A stretch of DNA of 35,033 nucleotides. It comes from Actinomycetales bacterium UBA1416. Lineage in GTDB: Bacteria > Actinomycetota > Actinomycetes > Actinomycetales > Actinomycetaceae. The notes under the pieces are model-generated. The model did not search any database and was not told where the DNA came from. It saw only the letters and a list, made by a program, of their open reading frames with translations. The stretch lies in the NCBI GenBank assembly GCA_002304945.1, contig DBPQ01000024.1:1-35033 (forward strand), in the 5' to 3' direction. The position numbers and the translations under genes are program-made. This document shows, in pieces, positions 30,408-35,033 of this stretch (positions within the stretch are counted from its first letter, which is position 1; the number at the start of each line of letters is the position of its first letter).

Positions 30408-32393
30408 TCAGCCGGAGAGCCCAAGCCGCGCCGTCACCACCTCCGCGACCGCCTCGGGGGTGAACCCCGCGGCGGCCAGCGCCTCGGAGCCCGAGCCGCT
30501 CGTCCCGAAATCCTCGATGCTGATGCACTGCACATCCGAGCCGAGCACGCCCGCCCAGCCCAGCGAGATGCCCGCCTCCAGCACCACTCGCGCCGGCGCC
30601 GGACGGTGCAGCACCCGCGCCCGGTAGTCCGCCGGCTCCTCGGAGAGCCACTCGAGGCACGGCAGGGACACCACCTCGCACGGGATCCCGCGGTCCGCCA
30701 ACAGGTCAGCGGCCGCTTCGCACACGCCCACCTCCGTGCCCGTGCCGTACAGGATCGCCCGGGGATCCTCCGCGGTTCGCACCACGTAGCCGCCGCGATC
30801 CGGGCTCCCCCAGGAGGACGACCTCCGCAGCACCGGGGTGGCGTGACGGCTGAGGGCGAGCGCCGTGGGACCACTCCGCCGGGTGAGCACGCGGCGCCAC
30901 ACCTCCACCGTCTCCAGCCAGTCGGCGGGCCGGGCCACCGCGAGGCCCGGAATCGCCCGCAGGGACCAGAGTTGCTCCACCGGTTGGTGGGTGGGCCCGT
31001 CCTCCCCGACGGAGATGGAGTCGTGCGTCCACACGTGGATCACCGGCAGCCCCTGGAGGGCAGCGAGGCGCACCGCGGGCCGCAGGTAGTCCGCGAACAC
31101 GAGGTAGGTGGCCCCGAACGCCCGCGTCAGCCGGTGGAGCGCGATCCCGTTGAGGATGCCCGCCATCGCGTGCTCCCGGATGCCGAAGTGGAGCTGCCGG
31201 CCGCCGTAGCGGCCGGGCCACTCGGCGCTGTCGACGTCGCGTGGCAGGAAGCTGAGGTCGGCCGCCACGACGGCGTTGTTCGACTCCGCGAGGTCGGCCG
31301 ACCCACCCCACAGCTCGGGCATCACGGGCCCGACGGCGGCAAGGACGGCGCCACTCGCCTGGCGCGTGGCCGCCGTGCGGGCCTGGGCGGCGACGTCGTC
31401 GAGGGCGTCGTCGAGATCCTCGGGTGGCTCGCCGTCGCGGAGTCGGTCGAGGAGTTGCGCCCGCACGGGGTCCTTCTCCCGCCAGCGGGCGACGGCGTCG
31501 TCCCAGGTGACGTGCAGCTCGCGCCCGCGCTCGGCGACCTTCCGGGCGTGGTCCAGGACCGGCATCTGGTGGGCGGCGTCCGGATCGACGCCAAGGGCTG
31601 CCTTCATCTGGCGGAGCCGGTCCGGACCCACGGTCCCGGCGTGAGCGTGGTGCGTCCCCGCCAGCTCGGGGATCGGGTGACCGATCACGGAACGCAGGCG
31701 CACGAGGACGGGCCGGTCCGTCACCGCTCGCGCGGCGGTGAGGACGGTGGAGATCTCGTCCAGGTCCTCGGCGTCGTCGATCGTGAGGACCTCCCAGCCG
31801 TAGGCGCGGAACCGGGCTGCCACGTCCTCCCGGAAGGTGATGTCGGTGGAACCCTCGATGGAGATGCGGTTGTCGTCCCAGATCAGGGTCAGGCGCGAGA
31901 GGCCCAGGGCCCCGGCGAGCGAGGCGGCCTCGCTGGAGACCCCCTCCTCGAGGTCACCGTCGGAGGCGAGGCACCAGACGTGGGGGCTGAGGAGGTCCGT
32001 CCCGAGGAGGTCCGCCACGCGCGCGCTCGAGAGTGCGAGGCCCACCGCGTTGGCCACGCCCTGGCCGAGCGGTCCGGTCGACACCTCGACGCCGGGGGTC
32101 ACGCCACGCTCCGGGTGTCCCGGCGTCCGTGATCCGCGCACCCGGAAGGCGTGCAGGTCCTCGATCTCGAGGCCATAGCCGGAGAGGTACAGCTGGAGGT
32201 AGAGCCCGAGGCTCGCGTGCCCGCACGACAGGATGAAGCGGTCGCGGCCCAGCCAGTCGGGATCCCGCGGATCGTGGCGCAGGTGCCGCTGGAACAGCGC
32301 GTACAGCAGCGGCGTGAGGCTCACCGCCGTCCCCGCATGACCCGATCCGGCTTCCTCCACCACCTCGACGGGGATGATCCGCGCGTACCTCAC
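30408..32393 (-). CDS. tkt: Transketolase, short N-terminus
   Basis: 661 aa from GTG 32393. It moves two-carbon units between sugar phosphates in the pentose phosphate pathway with thiamine diphosphate. Visible: GSGHAGTAVSLTPLLYALFQ with the conserved His, CLASDGDLEEGVSSEAASLA (TPP/Mg loop, SDG instead of the common GDG), HFGIREHAMAGILNGIALH with the catalytic Glu, and THDSISVGEDGPTHQPVEQL. The conserved sequence begins almost at the start codon: only about 16 residues precede GSGH, fewer than the 25-40 of typical transketolases. A longer frame upstream is Arg-rich and not family-like; an alternative ATG at 32450 is out of frame. The N-terminus may be cut by rearrangement or hidden by a frameshift. 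It is divergent from ulaA. It is probably a paralogue tied to pentose or ascorbate use rather than the main Tkt. Confidence 0.88.
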   Translation of the reverse strand: MRYARIIPVEVVEEAGSGHAGTAVSLTPLLYALFQRHLRHDPRDPDWLGRDRFILSCGHASLGLYLQLYLSGYGLEIEDLHAFRVRGSRTPGHPERGVTPGVEVSTGPLGQGVANAVGLALSSARVADLLGTDLLSPHVWCLASDGDLEEGVSSEAASLAGALGLSRLTLIWDDNRISIEGSTDITFREDVAARFRAYGWEVLTIDDAEDLDEISTVLTAARAVTDRPVLVRLRSVIGHPIPELAGTHHAHAGTVGPDRLRQMKAALGVDPDAAHQMPVLDHARKVAERGRELHVTWDDAVARWREKDPVRAQLLDRLRDGEPPEDLDDALDDVAAQARTAATRQASGAVLAAVGPVMPELWGGSADLAESNNAVVAADLSFLPRDVDSAEWPGRYGGRQLHFGIREHAMAGILNGIALHRLTRAFGATYLVFADYLRPAVRLAALQGLPVIHVWTHDSISVGEDGPTHQPVEQLWSLRAIPGLAVARPADWLETVEVWRRVLTRRSGPTALALSRHATPVLRRSSSWGSPDRGGYVVRTAEDPRAILYGTGTEVGVCEAAADLLADRGIPCEVVSLPCLEWLSEEPADYRARVLHRPAPARVVLEAGISLGWAGVLGSDVQCISIEDFGTSGSGSEALAAAGFTPEAVAEVVTARLGLSG

Positions 32394-32401
32394 GACATCG
32401 T

Positions 32402-32461
32402 GGTCCTCAGACGGACGTCGACGAGATCGCCGCCGCGATCTCCTCGGCCATCGAAGAGTGA
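32402..32461 (+). pseudogene. Possible C-terminal remnant of a PTS EIIB (ulaB-like) gene
   Basis: In the plus frame the bases just before ulaA read TDVDEIAAAISSAIEE and then stop, 14 bases before the ulaA ATG. This resembles the C-terminal helix of an EIIB protein, the expected partner gene upstream of an EIIC. The frame is closed or un-EIIB-like to the left, where the transketolase gene begins. The match is short and could be chance; see also the inverted repeat 32423-32442. Confidence 0.25.
32423..32442. promoter_or_regulatory. Inverted repeat between transketolase and ulaA
   Basis: GAGATCGC-CGCC-GCGATCTC, perfect 8-bp arms, 4-base spacer, centred in the 82-bp gap between the divergent starts. 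It may be an operator shared by both genes. Its palindromic nature also explains why both strands read EIAAAISS. Confidence 0.45.
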
Positions 32462-32475
32462 CGAGAGGCTGACCT

Positions 32476-33972
32476 ATGGTCGTCATTGAATTCCTCGTCA
32501 ACGAGATCCTCTCCGTTCCCGCCTACCTCGTCGGCATCATTGTCGCCGTCGGACTCATCGCGATGCGCAAGAGCTCCGGTCAGATCGTCGGTGGCGCCCT
32601 CAAGGCGACCCTCGGCTTCCTGATCCTCGGAGCGGGCGCCGGCGTCGTCGTCGCCTCGCTGGAGCCCCTCGGGGCGCTCATCCTGGCCGCCACCAGCGCC
32701 CAGGGCGTGGTCCCCACCAACGAGGCCATCGTCTCGATCGCGGCCGAGGAGTTCGGCGCCCAGCTCGCCTGGGTGATGGTCGGCGGCTTCGTCGTCCACC
32801 TCGTGATCGCACGGTTCTTCCCGCTGAAGTACGTGTTCCTGACGGGACACCACATCTTCTTCATGTCGGCGATGCTCACGGCCGTCCTGGCCACGGCGGA
32901 CATCGACGGCTTCCTGCTCATCATCATCGGCTCGATCATGCTGGGCACGATCATGAGCATCATGCCGGCGCTCTCCCAGCCGTTCACGCGGCGAATCACC
33001 GGCAACAACACGATCGCAGTCGGTCACTTCGGCACCCTCGGCTACATCACCGCCGGTGCGGTGGGTGCGGCGGTTGGGAAGAAGTCCCGCTCCACCGAGG
33101 ACCTGAAGGTCCCCGAGGGGCTGCGCTTCCTGCGTGACTCGATGGTCGCGACGGCGCTCTCGATGGTGCTCTTCTACATCGTGTTCACGGTGTGGACGTG
33201 GATCGCCCTCGGGAACGAAGAGGCGTTCGCGATCCTCGGCGCCACCGACGGCGGCAACTTCATCATGCTGGGCGTGGCCCAGGGCCTCCAGTTCGGTATC
33301 GGTGTCTCGATCATCCTCTACGGTGTCCGCACCATCCTCGCCGAGCTCGTCCCTGCGTTCGAGGGCATCTCGCGGAAGGTAGTCCCCGGTGCGGTTCCCG
33401 CCCTCGACTGCCCGATCGTGTTCCCGTTCGCCCCGAACGCCGTGCTCATCGGCTTCATCGCGTCGTTCGCCGGCGGGCTGCTGTCCTTCGGCCTCCTCGC
33501 GTGGATCTTCGGACCGTGGCTCGGGCTGGCCCTCATCCTCCCGGGCATGGTGCCGCACTTCTTCACCGGTGGTGCCGCGGGCGTGTTCGGCAACGCGACT
33601 GGTGGGCGGCGTGGCGCGATCATCGGCGCCTTCGCCAACGGTGTGCTGATCTCGTTCCTGCCGGCCTTCCTGCTCACGGTCCTCGGTTCGTTGGGCTTCG
33701 CCAACACCACGTTCGGCGACGCCGACTTCGGGTGGTACGGCATCCTCGTCGGCAACATCGTGAAGCTGGGGCCGGTTGGCGGCATCATCGGCCTGCTCGT
33801 CCTGGCGGCTGCGCTGCTGGTGTTCGCGAGCTGGTTCCAGAAGAAGTACGTCGACACCAACTGGATCCCCGGCAAGGCGCACGCTGAGTGGATCGCCGAG
33901 CGGCAGGCTGAGGAGAAGGCCGCTGCCGCCGCAGCGAAGAAGGGTGGTGGGGCGGCCAAGCCGAAGCCATAG
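32476..33972 (+). CDS. ulaA: PTS EIIC transporter, ascorbate (UlaA) family
   Basis: 498 aa, about ten or eleven membrane spans. It is the membrane channel of a phosphotransferase system that takes up and phosphorylates L-ascorbate or a related sugar acid/pentitol. Family-typical pieces: GGALKATLGFLILGAGAGVV, GHHIFFMSAMLTAVL, PFTRRITGNNTIAVGHFGTL and VPALDCPIVFPFAPNAVLIG. The tail is Ala/Lys-rich (EEKAAAAAAKKGGGAAKPKP). EIIA and EIIB genes are absent to the right and only a doubtful EIIB fragment lies to the left, so the protein would need partners encoded elsewhere. GAGGCT lies five bases before the ATG; Shine-Dalgarno is weak. A strong hairpin terminator follows. Confidence 0.94.
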   Translation: MVVIEFLVNEILSVPAYLVGIIVAVGLIAMRKSSGQIVGGALKATLGFLILGAGAGVVVASLEPLGALILAATSAQGVVPTNEAIVSIAAEEFGAQLAWVMVGGFVVHLVIARFFPLKYVFLTGHHIFFMSAMLTAVLATADIDGFLLIIIGSIMLGTIMSIMPALSQPFTRRITGNNTIAVGHFGTLGYITAGAVGAAVGKKSRSTEDLKVPEGLRFLRDSMVATALSMVLFYIVFTVWTWIALGNEEAFAILGATDGGNFIMLGVAQGLQFGIGVSIILYGVRTILAELVPAFEGISRKVVPGAVPALDCPIVFPFAPNAVLIGFIASFAGGLLSFGLLAWIFGPWLGLALILPGMVPHFFTGGAAGVFGNATGGRRGAIIGAFANGVLISFLPAFLLTVLGSLGFANTTFGDADFGWYGILVGNIVKLGPVGGIIGLLVLAAALLVFASWFQKKYVDTNWIPGKAHAEWIAERQAEEKAAAAAAKKGGGAAKPKP

Positions 33973-33997
33973 GCAGGTCTCACCGTAAGTTCCCACT

Positions 33998-34029
33998 GGG
34001 GGCCGTCGTCCACGCGGACGGCGGCCCCC
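33998..34029 (+). terminator. Strong hairpin terminator after ulaA
   Basis: GGGGGCCGTCGTCC-ACGC-GGACGGCGGCCCCC: 14-bp stem with one G-U wobble and a tetraloop, followed by GCGTTTGCC. It begins 26 bases after the ulaA stop, and its symmetry would also suit the converging HNH gene transcript. Confidence 0.8.
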
Positions 34030-34156
34030 GCGTTTGCCACGGATCACGCTTCGCGCTCCCGCCAGACCTGCCACGCCGCGGCATCCCGACCGTTGGCGGA
34101 GGTGGCGCTGCCGGGCGTCTGGCCGTCGCCAGCCCGGGCGAGAGGCACGGTGCCGG

Positions 34157-35033
34157 TCAGCTGGCGTGGAGGAGCCAGTGGATGTCGATCCATCTGGTGT
34201 GGTGGTGTTCGAGCGGGGAGGTGGGGTCCCCACGCCCGGGTGGCCTGCCCCGTGGTTTCGTGAGCGGGTGGGTGGGCGTGGTGTACTCCTGCCCAGTCGG
34301 GGTGGTCACGGTCAGGGAGTCCGGGGTCGCGGTGTGGGTCCAGCCGGGGTTCTCCTTGACCTGGTTGCACCGTTCACACAACCCCGAAGCGTTGGAGTAC
34401 GAGGTTGCCCCGCCGGCCGCGTGCGGCCTGGCGTGGTCGATGTGCCGGATCGGGGCGTCACACCACGGGGTCCGACAGGTGTCATCCCGCAGCAGGACCA
34501 TCCGGCGCAGCAGGCCGTCGAAGGTGCGACGGTGGGAGTCCATGGCCACCAGGTGGCCGGTCTCCGGGCTGGTGAACAGGCGGCGGATCCACGCCCTGGC
34601 CTTCCCGGACGGGCCATCACTGTCCGGGGAGAGCAACGCCCGGGCGGTGGCCGCGGGGAGGGGACCATGCCCCACCACCCACGCCGGCTCCTGCGAGGCG
34701 TCCTCGCTGTTCCCGCCGAGCAGGGCGGCGTCGGTCATGACCAGGTGGACCTCCACCGGCACCGCCGCAGCCGTCTCCTGCCCGGTCAACCGTTCGATGA
34801 GGGTGTCGGCCATGACCTGGCCTCGGGTCTTGTCCCCGGCCTGCCCCGTGCCGATCACGGTGTCGGCGTGCTTCTTCACCGCCGCGTACGCCGCGATGCC
34901 CTGCACCATCGGCACCAACGCGGTCAGGTAGACCATCGCGTCCGGGGCCGGACGGACCGTGACACACCGCTGCCCCTCCGCCCGGGCCAGGTGGCGGACC
35001 GCTTCGGCCGGGTCCCACGCTTGGGCCAGGCGG
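34157..35033 (-). CDS. DUF222-type HNH endonuclease domain protein, 5' end beyond window
   Basis: Partial: the frame is open through the right edge, so the start is missing; about 291 residues are visible. The left part of the protein in view (RLAQAWDPAEAVRHLARAEG and MVYLTALVPMVQGIAAYAAV) matches the DUF222/13E12-repeat region; the C-terminal HNH nuclease domain is CRTPWCDAPIRHIDHARPHA with NASGLCERCNQVKENPGW, including paired cysteines for zinc and the DH catalytic motif. The tail is Pro/Arg-rich. Such genes occur in many near-identical copies in Micrococcales and Mycobacteriales genomes and are thought to be mobile or selfish, but activity is rarely shown. Convergent with ulaA. Confidence 0.92.
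   Translation of the reverse strand, partial: RLAQAWDPAEAVRHLARAEGQRCVTVRPAPDAMVYLTALVPMVQGIAAYAAVKKHADTVIGTGQAGDKTRGQVMADTLIERLTGQETAAAVPVEVHLVMTDAALLGGNSEDASQEPAWVVGHGPLPAATARALLSPDSDGPSGKARAWIRRLFTSPETGHLVAMDSHRRTFDGLLRRMVLLRDDTCRTPWCDAPIRHIDHARPHAAGGATSYSNASGLCERCNQVKENPGWTHTATPDSLTVTTPTGQEYTTPTHPLTKPRGRPPGRGDPTSPLEHHHTRWIDIHWLLHAS

Noticed and set aside
34044..34156. Leftward frame after the HNH gene ending in DAAAWQVWREREA
   Set aside because: Too short, no start signal of its own, and in a region that also holds the 3' flank of the HNH gene; it may be a decayed gene end but cannot be supported.
32407..34233. 608-residue leftward open frame across ulaA
   Set aside because: Its Glu/Asp/Arg-rich composition is the antisense reading of a GC-rich membrane-protein gene; the ulaA frame has clear family motifs.

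Overview
The window is chromosomal DNA from a GC-rich actinobacterium, most likely in the Micrococcales. This rests on the extreme third-position GC, a DUF222/HNH endonuclease at the right edge, a YwiC-like protein, a CsoR copper operon, a class Ib ribonucleotide reductase subunit, a luciferase-like F420-type oxidoreductase, and many starts with a TANNNT-like hexamer 5-7 bases upstream and no Shine-Dalgarno (leaderless mRNA). The genus cannot be fixed from sequence alone. I see no rRNA, tRNA, CRISPR array, insertion sequence or prophage. Most of it reads as ordinary metabolic genome; the interest lies in leaders, intergenic structure and a few unknown proteins.

Left part (1-9122): a leftward 2-oxoacid dehydrogenase operon (E1 alpha, E1 beta, E2, the last cut by the edge) with two 16-bp inverted repeats upstream. 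Next is a DUF5692-like membrane protein divergent from a TetR regulator, then a YwiC-like membrane protein, a HisC/Pat-type aminotransferase divergent from a small 4-TM protein, and a coupled pair of a WXG100-like small protein and an alpha/beta hydrolase.

Middle (9255-20000): fructosamine kinase family protein, a hairpin-rich gap, PanE-like reductase and UPF0303 protein. A leftward polar amino-acid ABC importer (binding protein, permease, ATPase) sits divergent from purB. A MazEF-type toxin-antitoxin pair and a convergent pair of intracellular glycosidases follow (GH51 arabinofuranosidase, GH36 alpha-galactosidase).

Right part (20089-35033): a DedA protein ending in a short tandem repeat, an unrecognised two-domain 525-aa protein, and a copper operon csoR-copZ-copA with a textbook CsoR operator. 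Then come a gamma-glutamyltransferase family enzyme and a low-molecular-weight tyrosine phosphatase. Next is a 53-aa orphan protein whose leader can fold into an H-type pseudoknot that buries its ribosome-binding site and whose gene ends in a perfect intrinsic terminator. nrdF, an LLM oxidoreductase, a transketolase facing a UlaA-type PTS EIIC across a suspicious 82-bp gap, a strong terminator and the partial HNH endonuclease complete the window.

The best candidate for something undescribed is the 53-aa gene and its leader (27749-28238). The WXG/hydrolase pair, the TetR-DUF5692 switch and the transketolase/UlaA junction come next. All regulatory calls come from reading the sequence by eye and have not been tested by folding or homology search.
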